From the NCBI GenBank assembly GCA_021325675.1, contig JAJTCM010000003.1, forward strand, positions 62,001-126,000: a DNA stretch of 64,000 nucleotides. Direction: 5' to 3'. The DNA is from Crocinitomicaceae bacterium (GTDB lineage: Bacteria; Bacteroidota; Bacteroidia; Flavobacteriales_D; Crocinitomicaceae). Shown in pieces: positions 52,031 to 61,593 of this stretch (the first letter of the stretch is position 1; every line of letters starts with the position of its first letter). Below the pieces are notes generated by a model. It made no database searches. It was not told the origin of the DNA and was given only the letters and a program-made list of their open reading frames with translations. Made by a program: the position numbers and the translations under genes.

Positions 52031-53014
52031 TTACTTGTGAACGACAGACACCCTTTCGGTCTTTTTGGTAAACGCGTTCTCGATCACTAAATAGTAGATA
52101 CCATTTTTCAGCTCTGAAAAGTCGAAGCTGAGCTTATCGCCGAATAATACTGAATTCACATTTACAACATCACCTACGCTGTTGATCACTTTTATGTTTG
52201 ATTCTTCCAGGTAGGCGCCTTCGAGGAACATGGTCTTGTTTACAGGAACCGGGTAAAGTAAATACTTAACCGCTGTATAATTTCCAACGAGGACATTCAG
52301 CTCCATGTTTACACCATTGACATCGACCTCGCTCAGGCGATAATAGCTCACCCCATTGAAAGGGGATTTATCCGTAAACCTGTAAGAAGTTTCTGTCGTC
52401 GTGGTTCCGGTTGCATCAACAGTTCCCAGCTCCTGCCAGTAGCTTCCGTCACGTGAAACTTCAATGACGAAATAATCCAGCTCGCGTTCCGAAGCGGTTG
52501 TAAAAACAATCTCAGCGGCATCGTTAATATATTCTATGGAATAATCTACCAGCTCTACGGGAAGCGCCACACCACAGCCCAGGAATACACCTGTCAAAGT
52601 TCCGTTCAGCACGCCGTCGGCTGCCTGCCACCAGTCCTGTCCGTTAATCTCGATAAGCTCGGAATTACCGCCCCCGGCCCCGCTTGGATTAATTTGTCCT
52701 GTGAGGGAAATCTGCATACAGCCTCCTGCAGACAAACGGATTTTACGCCCGTTGGCAAACGTGAGCCTTCCTGCTACCTGGATTGTTACCGGGGCACAAC
52801 CGCCAGCGTCAAGGCTGACATTAGCAGCAACGTGTACAGTAACCCCTGCAGGAATTACAATAGTATCACCACAGATTGGCACTCTTCCGAGGTTCCAGGT
52901 ACCGGCTGCGTTCCAGTTTCCTCCTCCGGCTTTGGCCGTGATGATAGTTGCCTTTGAGTTAAAAGCAAGCAATACAAATACAATAGCAAAAAATACCTGG
53001 GTAAAGTTTCTCAT
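52031..53014 (-). CDS. Secreted protein with G8-like start and T9SS sorting domain
   Basis: 327 residues from ATG 53014 (MRNFTQVFFAIVFVLLAFNSKA signal, split here for clarity). The N-terminal part GNWNAAGTWNLGRVPICGDT followed by IVIPAGVTVHV resembles the start of G8 domains and related beta-helix surface proteins. A fibronectin-like region follows (LDYFVIEVSRDGSYWQELG, SYYRLSEVDVNG). The C-terminus is a type A sorting domain (LYPVPVNKTM ... LKNGIYYLVIE). Probably surface-attached; the role is unknown. Confidence 0.82.
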   Translation of the reverse strand: MRNFTQVFFAIVFVLLAFNSKATIITAKAGGGNWNAAGTWNLGRVPICGDTIVIPAGVTVHVAANVSLDAGGCAPVTIQVAGRLTFANGRKIRLSAGGCMQISLTGQINPSGAGGGNSELIEINGQDWWQAADGVLNGTLTGVFLGCGVALPVELVDYSIEYINDAAEIVFTTASERELDYFVIEVSRDGSYWQELGTVDATGTTTTETSYRFTDKSPFNGVSYYRLSEVDVNGVNMELNVLVGNYTAVKYLLYPVPVNKTMFLEGAYLEESNIKVINSVGDVVNVNSVLFGDKLSFDFSELKNGIYYLVIENAFTKKTERVSVVHK

Positions 53015-53237
53015 AGTGCGATGTTGTGTGCCGGTTGTTTTACTTCCGGAGTGTTTTGGCATGATAAACTTAGAAAACATTTTTCACCCGAACAAACAGA
53101 AAGGGAAGTGCTTTTTCATAGGTAAAGCTTCTGTGAATATTCACTATGCTTTAATGAATATTCTACCCGTTTATGTTAAAAATTGTACTTTTTGTTTTTT
53201 GATTTTCGTTAAATAGTAACTTTTTAACGATAAATGA

Positions 53238-55763
53238 TCAAAATAAAGCCGGTGGCTTGCGCAATTCCATTTTTGCATCCTGGAACAAGCTGGAAGTTGC
53301 ATTAATCCTGAACAGGAAGCTTTGGTTAAGCCCTACGGGTGTCCAGTAAAAAGCGAGGTTCCAGCAGTGCATGTTGCGTGTGATCGTCAAACGGGTGTTG
53401 ATCACCTTGTTTGTCCTGATATCGTAATAACTGTCACACAAAAGCTTCCAGCGCTTCGTAATTGAGATGTCGGCATTCATGGAAATTGTCTGCGTTTCTT
53501 TAAACTGGCGCTTATCGCTCAAGGGCGAAGTTGACCGGTTCAAATCAAGGATGTGCCCCAGGCTGATGCGCCAGGGAATTTCGAAATCGATCCACTGATC
53601 GGGATGCAGGGCGTAATACTGAAAATCAGCGTTCCAGTTTTCGTTGATGTTAAAGCTGTTCTGCCTGATCCTTTCCCTGCCCTTGCGTGTAGTGAGCACA
53701 AAAGAAGTATTGATCGAAGCGGAATAAATCCGGGCCAGTTGCCCGCGGCTGCTCAGCAAGTATTCATCTACTTCCAGGTTCGTGGAATCGTTGTAATTAT
53801 AGGGACTGAAATTAGCGTTTGCTACAACATTAAAGAAATCCGCCGGGCTGATCCGCAGGTTGGATGAAATGCGGCTCAGCTTCAGGGAATCTTTCAGCAG
53901 GTCATAAGAACCGCTGAACGAAAGGGCTTCAATGATCTTTGTTTTCCTGAAGCCGGTGATCGTGTCTTTCTCGGATTTGCGCTTCATCTCAAACGTATTG
54001 TTGAAGCCAAAAGAAAGAAAGGCGCTGTTTGCAGTACTTCCTTCGGGATAAACGCTGCGTTCGAACGGTGAATAAGTGACAGGCGCTTTGTTAAAGCCGA
54101 TTGAATCCGTAATTGTTTTATTTAAAAGCGGCACATACCGGAAACTGAAGCTCGGTGTCAGGATGTGGCGCAGCAAAGGCTTGTTTTTTCCCACAAAACG
54201 GTAATAGCTGTATAATACGGTCGTCAGCTGCACGTTTGCCGAAAAGCTTTGCGCCACTCCCGTCCTGTTCACCGTATCCGTCAGGGTGGTATTGTTTACC
54301 GGATCAAACGATTTCTCCACCTGCTGGAAATTGACTTTGTTGGAATAAGAAAGCGAAGGGTTAAGCTTCCAGGTGTTCCGGAACAGCCCGATTGTCGTTT
54401 GCATGGTTGAGCTCTGTGAAACACCGTTTAAAAAGCTCTGGCGGATCAGGTCATAGCGCTGCTGCTTAACGAGCGTATCCTGGAAAGTGGCCCGGTTTTG
54501 CGCCTCGAGATTATATGTCATCACGATTTGCTCGTACCATTTTTTGGAACCCAGCTTATCCCGCCTGAAGATCGAAAAGGGGGAAAAACGGGTGACGTTC
54601 ATATTATATACCGGCGCCGTGACTGCAAAATTGTGGCTGAATGAGTTCTGCCGTGCGGAAATCTTCAATCCCATCGTGATCGGTTTTCCGGGGAATAAAC
54701 GCGAAATATTGATGTCGGAATTTAAACTGTTCTGGAAGTAATTCTGGTTCAGCGGATCGAGGTTGGCTTTCGGGTTATTATCCGAAATGAAGTTCACTCC
54801 GGCCGAAAAATTCCACAGCGGATTGGCTTTGGGATCCTGGCGATGGGTCCAGATAAAAGTCACTTTTTTGATCGGGAGCGTATCCAGGAAGCCGGATTTG
54901 AGCCGCTGAAATCCTACGTTAAGGTCGCCCTGGAACCTGTAGCGGATTTTGTAGCCCGTCTGGTTGCGCAAGCCCCAGGTCCCGCGGGTATATAAATCGG
55001 CGTAAAAAGTCGTGTGGAGACTGTCATTCACAGGCAGGTAATAACCGAGGTTCTGAAAACCCATTCCGTAAGGCGACTGCACGCTGACCTGCGGGAACAA
55101 AAATCCCCGTTTCTGCTCCTTCACTTTTTTCTGGGGAATGAAAATAAACGGAAGCCCCAGGGGTGTCGGAACGCCTTTGATCCACAGGTTCATCGGCCCG
55201 GAAACAATCCGTTTTTCAGGAATCATGATCGCTTTGGATAAATGGAAATGGTAATGCGGCTCATCCAAATCACAGGTGGTAAACTTCCCGTTCCTGAAAT
55301 GCACTTCTTCGTTCGCATGGCGTTTGGCAACTTCCATGTACAGGTAATTTTCTTCCTGCTTGATCTTTACTTCCTGGATGAAGCCTTTTTTCGTATCGAA
55401 ATTGTAGCGGATCTTTGCAGCAATGATTTCTTCCGTACCATCTGTAAATTTGGGCAAGCCGACGCGGTTGCTGTCTTTATCATACGTGTAACTGGCGAAT
55501 ACTTCGTTTTTATTGAAATCCACCAAAATATAGTCTGCGCTGAGTATAATGTCCTCGTAAAAAACGACAGCTTCGCCATACAAATGCAGCTGGTTAGCCT
55601 TCCTGTCCTGGATCATGGAATCTTTTGACGAGGCCTTGATGATATTTTCAATGGAATGATCGGTCGTGTAAACGGTATCTTTCTGTGTGTAACCAAAGAA
55701 CGGAAGCAACATTATTAACAATGCGCAGAAGATAACTCGATTTATGGACCGTTTTTTGAACAC
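53238..55763 (-). CDS. lptD: LPS-assembly outer-membrane protein LptD
   Basis: 841 residues. Signal peptide, then an OstA/LptA-like jelly-roll (ANQLHLYGEAVVFYEDIILS ... GFIQEVKIKQEENYLYMEV) and a large barrel with KGVPTPLGLPFIFIPQKK and GFLFPQVSVQSPYGMGFQN, which match the Bacteroidota LptD type. It inserts lipopolysaccharide into the outer leaflet together with LptE. The gene is divergent from an amidase gene, sharing a 30-89-base spacer depending on its start. Length and domain order are normal. Confidence 0.88.
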   Translation of the reverse strand: MFKKRSINRVIFCALLIMLLPFFGYTQKDTVYTTDHSIENIIKASSKDSMIQDRKANQLHLYGEAVVFYEDIILSADYILVDFNKNEVFASYTYDKDSNRVGLPKFTDGTEEIIAAKIRYNFDTKKGFIQEVKIKQEENYLYMEVAKRHANEEVHFRNGKFTTCDLDEPHYHFHLSKAIMIPEKRIVSGPMNLWIKGVPTPLGLPFIFIPQKKVKEQKRGFLFPQVSVQSPYGMGFQNLGYYLPVNDSLHTTFYADLYTRGTWGLRNQTGYKIRYRFQGDLNVGFQRLKSGFLDTLPIKKVTFIWTHRQDPKANPLWNFSAGVNFISDNNPKANLDPLNQNYFQNSLNSDINISRLFPGKPITMGLKISARQNSFSHNFAVTAPVYNMNVTRFSPFSIFRRDKLGSKKWYEQIVMTYNLEAQNRATFQDTLVKQQRYDLIRQSFLNGVSQSSTMQTTIGLFRNTWKLNPSLSYSNKVNFQQVEKSFDPVNNTTLTDTVNRTGVAQSFSANVQLTTVLYSYYRFVGKNKPLLRHILTPSFSFRYVPLLNKTITDSIGFNKAPVTYSPFERSVYPEGSTANSAFLSFGFNNTFEMKRKSEKDTITGFRKTKIIEALSFSGSYDLLKDSLKLSRISSNLRISPADFFNVVANANFSPYNYNDSTNLEVDEYLLSSRGQLARIYSASINTSFVLTTRKGRERIRQNSFNINENWNADFQYYALHPDQWIDFEIPWRISLGHILDLNRSTSPLSDKRQFKETQTISMNADISITKRWKLLCDSYYDIRTNKVINTRLTITRNMHCWNLAFYWTPVGLNQSFLFRINATSSLFQDAKMELRKPPALF

Positions 55764-55773
55764 TAAGAAAAGC

Positions 55774-55781
55774 TAATTTTG
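55774..55781 (+). promoter_or_regulatory. -7 box (TAATTTTG) before the amidase gene
   Basis: An exact TANNTTTG. TTTG at 55755-55758 is only 15 bases upstream, which is short. The box supports a start at 55802 or 55853 rather than at 55793. Confidence 0.4.
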
Positions 55782-55852
55782 TCTAAGTTAAAGTGATAAC
55801 AATGAAAATACGAGTGCAAAGCTATAAAATTACCCACTTCTTTTCATCAAAA

Positions 55853-56989
55853 ATGAAATTATTGTGCATATTTTGTGCCACGATTCTGCTTTTATCGTTT
55901 AGCCTTGACCAATTCCCGACGAAAGCGCCTGTTCAGGCAAAAAGCTCTTTGGGAACAATCAAAACCGTATGTATCGATGCCGGGCACGGCGGAAAAGACC
56001 CCGGATGCCACGGCGCTTCGGCGAATGAAAAAACGGTTTGTCTCAACATTGCCCTGAAGTTGGGCGCTAAAATCAAGGAAAGCTACCCGGATGTTAAAGT
56101 GATCTACACCCGAGACAAAGACGTTTTCGTGGAATTGAGCGAGCGCGCTGCTTTTGCGAACCGGAACAAAGCGGATTTATTCATTTGTATCCACGCTAAC
56201 TCGGCTTCTCCGGCGGCTTTCGGCTCGGAAACTTACGTCCTGGGGCTTCACCGCACACTCTCACAGCAAAACGTGGCCGACCGGGAGAACAGCGCCATTT
56301 CCCTCGAAGATGATAAAGGCGAAAAATACAAGGATTTTGAAATGACGCCGGACGCCATTATCGCCCGCCAGATCCAGCTTGCCGTTTACCTCGACCAATC
56401 GATTTTATTCGCTACCAAGGTACAGGATGAGCTCAAAAAGCTCGGACGCTACGACCGCGGTGTGAAACAGGCGGGCTTTCTCGTGCTCTGGAAAACCACC
56501 ATGCCGTCGGTGCTGATCGAAACCGGCTTCCTGACGAACAGCCAGGAGGAAATCTTTCTTGCAAACCCGGATAACCAGGATAAAATGGCGGGCAGCATGT
56601 TCGAAGCATTTAAAAAGTATAAAACCCAGCTGGAAGGTGTCAATACTTCCAAAGAACCGGTTAAAACCGAGGTGCTTACCGAATCCATTGAGAAGAAGGA
56701 AAAAGAGCCTGAAAAATCAAACAACGCGATCACCTTCATGGTGCAGGTGGAAACGTCAGAGAAAAAAATATCGCTTACTTCTTCCCGATTCAAAGGGCTG
56801 GAAGTATTTGAATACCAGCAGGATGGATTTTACAAATACGCTGTCGGGAATTTTGAAAATGACTTCAATACCGCGAATTCCTACAAAAACGAAATGCGCG
56901 AAAAAGGCTTCCAGCACGCCTTTGTTATTGCCTTTAAAAACGGGTCCCGCATGGATTTGAACACGGCCCTGAAGGAAATCAAAAAATAA
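55853..56989 (+). CDS. N-acetylmuramoyl-L-alanine amidase with SPOR-like C-terminus
   Basis: 378 residues from ATG 55853, where a signal peptide starts; the frame is open to 55793 and an ATG at 55802 is possible. The Amidase_3 domain has zinc ligands His45 (DAGHGGKDPG), Glu59 (SANEKT) and a His in CIHANSAS, with the catalytic Glu in LIETGFLTN. A charged linker near 255-290 leads to a SPOR-like domain (FMVQVETSEKK ... YKYAVGNFENDFNTANSYKN). It cuts the amide bond between MurNAc and the stem peptide at cell division. Confidence 0.9.
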   Translation: MKLLCIFCATILLLSFSLDQFPTKAPVQAKSSLGTIKTVCIDAGHGGKDPGCHGASANEKTVCLNIALKLGAKIKESYPDVKVIYTRDKDVFVELSERAAFANRNKADLFICIHANSASPAAFGSETYVLGLHRTLSQQNVADRENSAISLEDDKGEKYKDFEMTPDAIIARQIQLAVYLDQSILFATKVQDELKKLGRYDRGVKQAGFLVLWKTTMPSVLIETGFLTNSQEEIFLANPDNQDKMAGSMFEAFKKYKTQLEGVNTSKEPVKTEVLTESIEKKEKEPEKSNNAITFMVQVETSEKKISLTSSRFKGLEVFEYQQDGFYKYAVGNFENDFNTANSYKNEMREKGFQHAFVIAFKNGSRMDLNTALKEIKK

Positions 56990-57074
56990 TCCGTTTTTTG
57001 ACCGAAAAATAATCTTAATCCGCAAAAATGTTTATTTTTGGAACTTAGTAAATCATTCTTATCCGATTTAGTTC

Positions 57075-58109
57075 ATGAAAATATCAAAAGAAGTCAAAAG
57101 TGGATTTATCGCAATTATCGCTATTGCATTATTAATCACCGGGGTTAACTTTTTAAAGGGTTACAGCTTTTTCGGAGGGGATGATACTTACTACGCTTAT
57201 TTCCCCAATTCGGGAGGGATTATGCCCGCCAGCTCCGTTACGCTGAACGGCGTTCCGATCGGGAAAATCATTGCCGTCGACTACGTTGTCAACAACCCAC
57301 CTGATAAACGCGTAAAAATCACCTTCAATATCCAGGACAAAAACATCAAAATTCCTGTTGGATCAGAGATCAAAGTCGGATCGCTGGACCTTTTCAACAA
57401 GGGAATTATCATCACGATGGCCGAAGACCTTTCGAAAGGCTTTTACAAGCCCGGATCGAAGCTTGACGGGGTTGTTGCCCAGGATATGCTCCAGCAGGTA
57501 CAGGCTTACGCCGACCCGATCACACAGAAGCTGCAATCCCTGATGAGCAATGTTGACAAAGTCGTTACTTCACTTTCGTCGTTCTGGGATGATACCGCTA
57601 CTTCTGAGCTGGAAGAAAGTATGAAGGAAGTAAAAATCGCCATCAAGCGTCTCGGAAATGTGGCTATTGAGGTTGAATCCTTCGTTCAGACGGAAAAAGT
57701 GCACCTCGACCGGATTTTCGACAACGTGGAATCCATCACGAATAACCTGAAACGCAGCAACGAAGAAATCCGCGCAATTGTCGGCAATACGAAAAAAATC
57801 ACGGATGATATGGTAACGGCAGATTTCAAAGCGGTTATTACCGAAGCCCGTGAAACGATCCAGTCCCTGAATACAATTTTGACGGATGCTTCCAACGGAA
57901 AAGGAACACTGGGCAAGCTGGTGAAAGACGAAACATTCTACAACGAGCTGGTGAAGACCAACGTTGAGCTCCAGGATTTGGTAGCTGACCTCAAGCTTCA
58001 CCCGGAAAGATACATTCATTTCTCTGTACTTGGCGCAAGGTCCAAAGGAGTAACACTGACACCGAACGAAGAGAAAAAATTACGTAATTTATTAGACACC
58101 CTTCAATAA
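57075..58109 (+). CDS. MlaD/MCE family lipid-transport protein
   Basis: 344 residues. One N-terminal transmembrane helix (GFIAIIAIALLITGVNFL) is followed by a single MCE domain at about 36-115 (YYAYFPNSGGIMPASSVTLN, then GVPIGKI). The C-terminal 200 residues are long helices with a coiled-coil look. Such proteins form hexamers that carry phospholipids between membranes with an Mlk/MlaE-type ABC transporter. No permease is adjacent here. It is followed by the Fe-S genes after six bases, an order I recall from other flavobacteria. Confidence 0.86.
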   Translation: MKISKEVKSGFIAIIAIALLITGVNFLKGYSFFGGDDTYYAYFPNSGGIMPASSVTLNGVPIGKIIAVDYVVNNPPDKRVKITFNIQDKNIKIPVGSEIKVGSLDLFNKGIIITMAEDLSKGFYKPGSKLDGVVAQDMLQQVQAYADPITQKLQSLMSNVDKVVTSLSSFWDDTATSELEESMKEVKIAIKRLGNVAIEVESFVQTEKVHLDRIFDNVESITNNLKRSNEEIRAIVGNTKKITDDMVTADFKAVITEARETIQSLNTILTDASNGKGTLGKLVKDETFYNELVKTNVELQDLVADLKLHPERYIHFSVLGARSKGVTLTPNEEKKLRNLLDTLQ

Positions 58110-58115
58110 TCAAAC

Positions 58116-59444
58116 ATGGTATCCATTATCTTATTTGCATTACTCGCCGTTCTCGGCATTGGCTTTTTCACCTGGAACATACTGAAAGTCCGCCAGAATA
58201 TCCTGTTTGGCCGTGACGTCAACCGTTCCGACAACAAAGCCGAGCGCTGGAGGGTGATGATGCTTGTTGCCCTGGGGCAGAAAAAAATGTTTACCCGCCC
58301 GATCCCGGCAATCCTGCATTTATTCATCTACGTGGCATTTGTGATCACACAGATTGAGCTCATCGAGATCTTCGTGGACGGGCTCAGCGGTCACCACCGT
58401 ATTTTCAGGGAATCACTGGGAGGCTTTTACACCTTTATCATCAGCTTCATTGAAACGCTTTCCGTACTTGCGCTTGTTGCCACCGTTATTTTCCTCACCC
58501 GGCGGAATATTCTCCATATCGCCCGTTTCAAGAAAATAGAGATGAAAGGCTTTCCAACGCGGGATGCCAACACGATCCTGGTGATGGAAATCATTCTCGT
58601 GACTTGTATTTTCACCATGAACGGCGCTGATGAAGCTTTGTACTTACAAGGAGCTTCCCATGCATCGGAAGCCAGCGGCAGTTTTGGCTTTTTATTCTCT
58701 TCCTGGCTGGGTCAGTCCGTTTTCAGCGGCTTTGACGCAGAAACCCTGCACACGCTGGAGCGCATCGGCTGGTGGGGACACATTTTCATGGTATTTGCTT
58801 TCCTGAACTATTTGCCTTACTCCAAGCATTTTCATATTTTGCTGGCATTCCCGAATACGTATTACTCGAACCTCGAGAAAAAAGGAAAGTTCACCAATAT
58901 GGCTTCCGTTACTGCTGAAGTTCAGCTGATGCTTGACCCGAACGCCGATCCGTATGCTGCACCGCCGGTTGATGCCGAGCCACAGCGTTTCGGGGCGAAA
59001 GATGTTACCGACCTGACCTGGAAAAATTTACTGGATGCTTACACCTGCACCGAGTGCGGCCGCTGTACTGCAGCTTGTCCTGCCAATCAGACAGGGAAAT
59101 TGCTTTCCCCGCGTAAAATCATGATGGATACGCGTGACCGTTTGATGGAATACGGCGACAATTACCGCAAGCACGGCAAAGATTACCAGGATGGCAAAAG
59201 CCTGATCGGCGATTACATCAAGGAAGAGGAAGTGTGGGCCTGTACTTCATGCAACGCCTGCGTGCAGGAATGCCCGGTAAATATCGACCCGCTGGCGATT
59301 ATTGTTGACCTGCGCCGTTACCTCGTGATGGAAGAATCCAAAATGCCTGTGGAGCTCACCGGGATGCTTACCAATATTGAAAATAATGGCGCTCCGTGGC
59401 AATTCTCCCCGGCTGACCGCCTGAACTGGAAAGACGAAAATTAA
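58116..59444 (+). CDS. Membrane-bound Fe-S oxidoreductase subunit (heterodisulfide reductase-like)
   Basis: 442 residues. The N-terminal half holds about five transmembrane helices with spaced histidines, resembling NarI/DsrM-type cytochrome b. The C-terminal half has two [4Fe-4S] motifs, CTECGRCTAACP near 312 and CTSCNACVQECP near 375. Together with the CCG-domain protein at 59823 it forms a putative quinone-linked electron-transfer pair. The acceptor is unknown. Begins six bases after the MCE gene. Confidence 0.87.
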   Translation: MVSIILFALLAVLGIGFFTWNILKVRQNILFGRDVNRSDNKAERWRVMMLVALGQKKMFTRPIPAILHLFIYVAFVITQIELIEIFVDGLSGHHRIFRESLGGFYTFIISFIETLSVLALVATVIFLTRRNILHIARFKKIEMKGFPTRDANTILVMEIILVTCIFTMNGADEALYLQGASHASEASGSFGFLFSSWLGQSVFSGFDAETLHTLERIGWWGHIFMVFAFLNYLPYSKHFHILLAFPNTYYSNLEKKGKFTNMASVTAEVQLMLDPNADPYAAPPVDAEPQRFGAKDVTDLTWKNLLDAYTCTECGRCTAACPANQTGKLLSPRKIMMDTRDRLMEYGDNYRKHGKDYQDGKSLIGDYIKEEEVWACTSCNACVQECPVNIDPLAIIVDLRRYLVMEESKMPVELTGMLTNIENNGAPWQFSPADRLNWKDEN

Positions 59445-59461
59445 ACCCAAAACCAACGGAT

Positions 59462-59833
59462 ATGAGGTTCGCATGGATTTTTTGCCTGTTCTTAGCTTTT
59501 CCCGCCTTCTCCCAGAAAAAGGTGAAAGTGAAAAACAATATCAAACTGGAATTTCCCGTTTTCAAGGATACTCTGTTCCGCGGCTATCCGAATGTTGTTA
59601 CCGTAAAAGGAATTGACGATTTGGGCAAGTACAATTTTGAAGCGGAAGGCTGCAGCGTCAAGCTCACGGAAGGAACAACAAACTCACTGACAATTATCGC
59701 CCAAAAGCCTGCAAAGCAAACCGAGCTAATCATCCGACAGGCGAGCGACAATAAAGAAATTTACCGCCACACACTCACGATCGCGGTTTTTAAAAAGGAA
59801 TATACTGATAGAATCAAACGAAATGGAAAATAG
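59462..59833 (+). CDS. Small secreted protein between the Fe-S genes
   Basis: 123 residues with a signal peptide (MRFAWIFCLFLAFPAFSQ). One Ig-like beta domain: DTLFRGYPNVVTVKGIDD, GCSVKLTEGTTNSLTII, and ELIIRQAS. The RGYPNVVTVKG line recalls the Ig-like C-terminal domains of GldM, but the similarity is loose. It lies inside the Fe-S operon and overlaps the next gene by 11 bases, so it is co-translated with it. Confidence 0.65.
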   Translation: MRFAWIFCLFLAFPAFSQKKVKVKNNIKLEFPVFKDTLFRGYPNVVTVKGIDDLGKYNFEAEGCSVKLTEGTTNSLTIIAQKPAKQTELIIRQASDNKEIYRHTLTIAVFKKEYTDRIKRNGK

Positions 59834-60617
59834 ACTGAACGTACCGACTATGGCCGAAATGATGGCTAAAGGTGAAACACCTGATATCCTGTTTTGGGTA
59901 GGCTGTTCGGGAAGTTTTGACGACCGCGCCAAAAAGATCACCAAAGCGGTTGTGAAAATCTTAAACGCCTGTAATGTTAAATTTGCCGTTTTGGGCACAG
60001 AGGAAAGCTGTAACGGTGATCCTGCCAAGCGCGCCGGAAACGAGTTTACCTTCCAGATGCAGGCTATGATGAACATCCAGGTGCTGAACGGCTACGAAGT
60101 GAAAAGAATCGTGACCGCCTGCCCGCACTGTTTCAACACCCTGAAGAACGAGTATCCTGAATTGGGCGGAAATTACGAGGTAATCCACCACACCCAGCTG
60201 ATCCAGGACCTGATCAATACCGGAAAGCTTGGTTTGGAAGGCGGCGGTACTTTCAAAGGCAAAAAAATCACTTTCCATGATCCGTGCTATCTCGGCCGCG
60301 GAAACGATATTTACGAAGCACCGCGTTTCCTGGTTGAAAAACTGGATGCGGAGCTCGTTGAAATGAAACGCTGCAAAACAAATGGCCTTTGCTGCGGTGC
60401 CGGTGGTGCACAGATGTTTAAAGAAGCTGAGCCGGGCAACAAGGAAGTCAACGTGGAGCGCACGGAAGACGCCCTTGAAACACAGGCAACGATCATTGCT
60501 ACGGGCTGCCCGTTCTGCAACACGATGATGACTGACGGCGTGAAAAATTTCAACAAAGAAGGTGAAATCCAGGTACTGGACGTGGCCGAATTAATTGCAA
60601 CAGCTGCTGATTTATAA
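59823..60617 (+). CDS. CCG-domain Fe-S protein (HdrB/GlpC-like)
   Basis: 264 residues with two cysteine-rich CCG domains. The first spans FWVGCSGS ... ESCNGDPAKR ... TACPHCFNTLKNEY and the second HDPCYLGRGNDIYEAPR ... GLCCGAGG ... ATGCPFCNTMM. Such domains bind non-cubane [4Fe-4S] clusters in heterodisulfide reductase B. It is the soluble partner of the membrane protein at 58116. It overlaps the small secreted protein gene by 11 bases. Confidence 0.88.
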   Translation: MENRLNVPTMAEMMAKGETPDILFWVGCSGSFDDRAKKITKAVVKILNACNVKFAVLGTEESCNGDPAKRAGNEFTFQMQAMMNIQVLNGYEVKRIVTACPHCFNTLKNEYPELGGNYEVIHHTQLIQDLINTGKLGLEGGGTFKGKKITFHDPCYLGRGNDIYEAPRFLVEKLDAELVEMKRCKTNGLCCGAGGAQMFKEAEPGNKEVNVERTEDALETQATIIATGCPFCNTMMTDGVKNFNKEGEIQVLDVAELIATAADL

Positions 60618-60618
60618 G

Positions 60619-61077
60619 ATGAATTTAAGCTCTTTTCCACCGGATACACGGGTTTGGGTTTACCAGGCCGACAGACTGCTCACAGCAACCGAAAAAGCGT
60701 GGCTGCAGGAGCAGATCGATCTTTTTACAGACCAATGGGCTTCGCACGGAAACCAATTGACTGCTCAGGGCTTCCTGTACAACGATTTTACCGTTGTTCT
60801 GGGCGTTGATACTTCCCAGGCCAATTCTTCGGGCTGCTCAATCGATAAATCGGTGCATTTCATGAAGGAAGCCGGAAAAGCCCTGCAAGTTGATTTTTTC
60901 AACCGCCTGAAAGTCTGGATCAAACAACCTGACGGGAAGCTGGAGCGCATCCCGTTCAAGTCCCTCTCTGAGTACGAAAACGCAACTTTTTATAACGGCA
61001 TGGTGCAAAGCCTGACCGAATTCAACAGTAAATACGAAGTAAAAGCCGGTGATATATTACAGCAAATGAATACATAA
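60619..61077 (+). CDS. Conserved hypothetical protein
   Basis: 152 residues from ATG 60619, directly after the Fe-S gene stop. No Walker motif, although relatives in Bacteroidota databases are, as I recall, labelled ABC transporter ATPase. Visible segments are TRVWVYQADRLLTATEKAWL, NDFTVVLGVDTSQANSSGCS and IDKSVHFMKEAGKAL. The DTSQANSSGCSIDKSVHF line looks like an active or metal site (Asp, Cys, His). Function is unknown; it is operon-linked to the Fe-S proteins. Confidence 0.72.
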   Translation: MNLSSFPPDTRVWVYQADRLLTATEKAWLQEQIDLFTDQWASHGNQLTAQGFLYNDFTVVLGVDTSQANSSGCSIDKSVHFMKEAGKALQVDFFNRLKVWIKQPDGKLERIPFKSLSEYENATFYNGMVQSLTEFNSKYEVKAGDILQQMNT

Positions 61078-61113
61078 ACCGCGGGCAGTTGCCCTGAAAC
61101 TAAAACCTTTGAC

Positions 61114-61593
61114 ATGAAACTACATCTACTCCGCCACGCCAAAACCGATCCTAAAAGTGAGACCGGGCGTGATTTTGACCGCAAATTATTACCCAAGGGC
61201 ACGCAGCAGTCCCTGGAAATTTCCGATTATCTCGAAAAATTAGAGAATTTCGAAGTTCATTGCTCCTCGAGCATGCGCACACGTCAAACCTATGAGCTGG
61301 TATCCCCGAAAATAGCGACAGCGAATGTACATTTCTGGGACGATCTGTACCACGCTTCCCACATGGATTTGCTGAGCTTCCTTAATTCGCTGGAGACTGG
61401 GAAGGACATTTTACTGATCGGTCACAATGAAGGAATTTCCGACCTTGCCACTTATTTGTCTGATCATCATGTAGCGTTAAAAACCTGCGGTTACATTTGC
61501 CTCGAAGCGGATATCAGCTCCTGGGCCGAGCTATCGAAAGGAATAGCGCGGATTACGGATTCTTACCGCCCGGAAGTTGGTGTGGAAGACTGA
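61114..61593 (+). CDS. SixA-type histidine phosphatase
   Basis: 159 residues of the phosphoglycerate mutase-like fold. The catalytic motif is LRHAKT with Arg7 and His8, the second Arg is in SSMRTRQTYE, and the second His is in LIGHNEGISDL. SixA removes phosphate from phosphohistidine proteins. The end overlaps the convergent rhomboid gene by 31 bases. Confidence 0.86.
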   Translation: MKLHLLRHAKTDPKSETGRDFDRKLLPKGTQQSLEISDYLEKLENFEVHCSSSMRTRQTYELVSPKIATANVHFWDDLYHASHMDLLSFLNSLETGKDILLIGHNEGISDLATYLSDHHVALKTCGYICLEADISSWAELSKGIARITDSYRPEVGVED

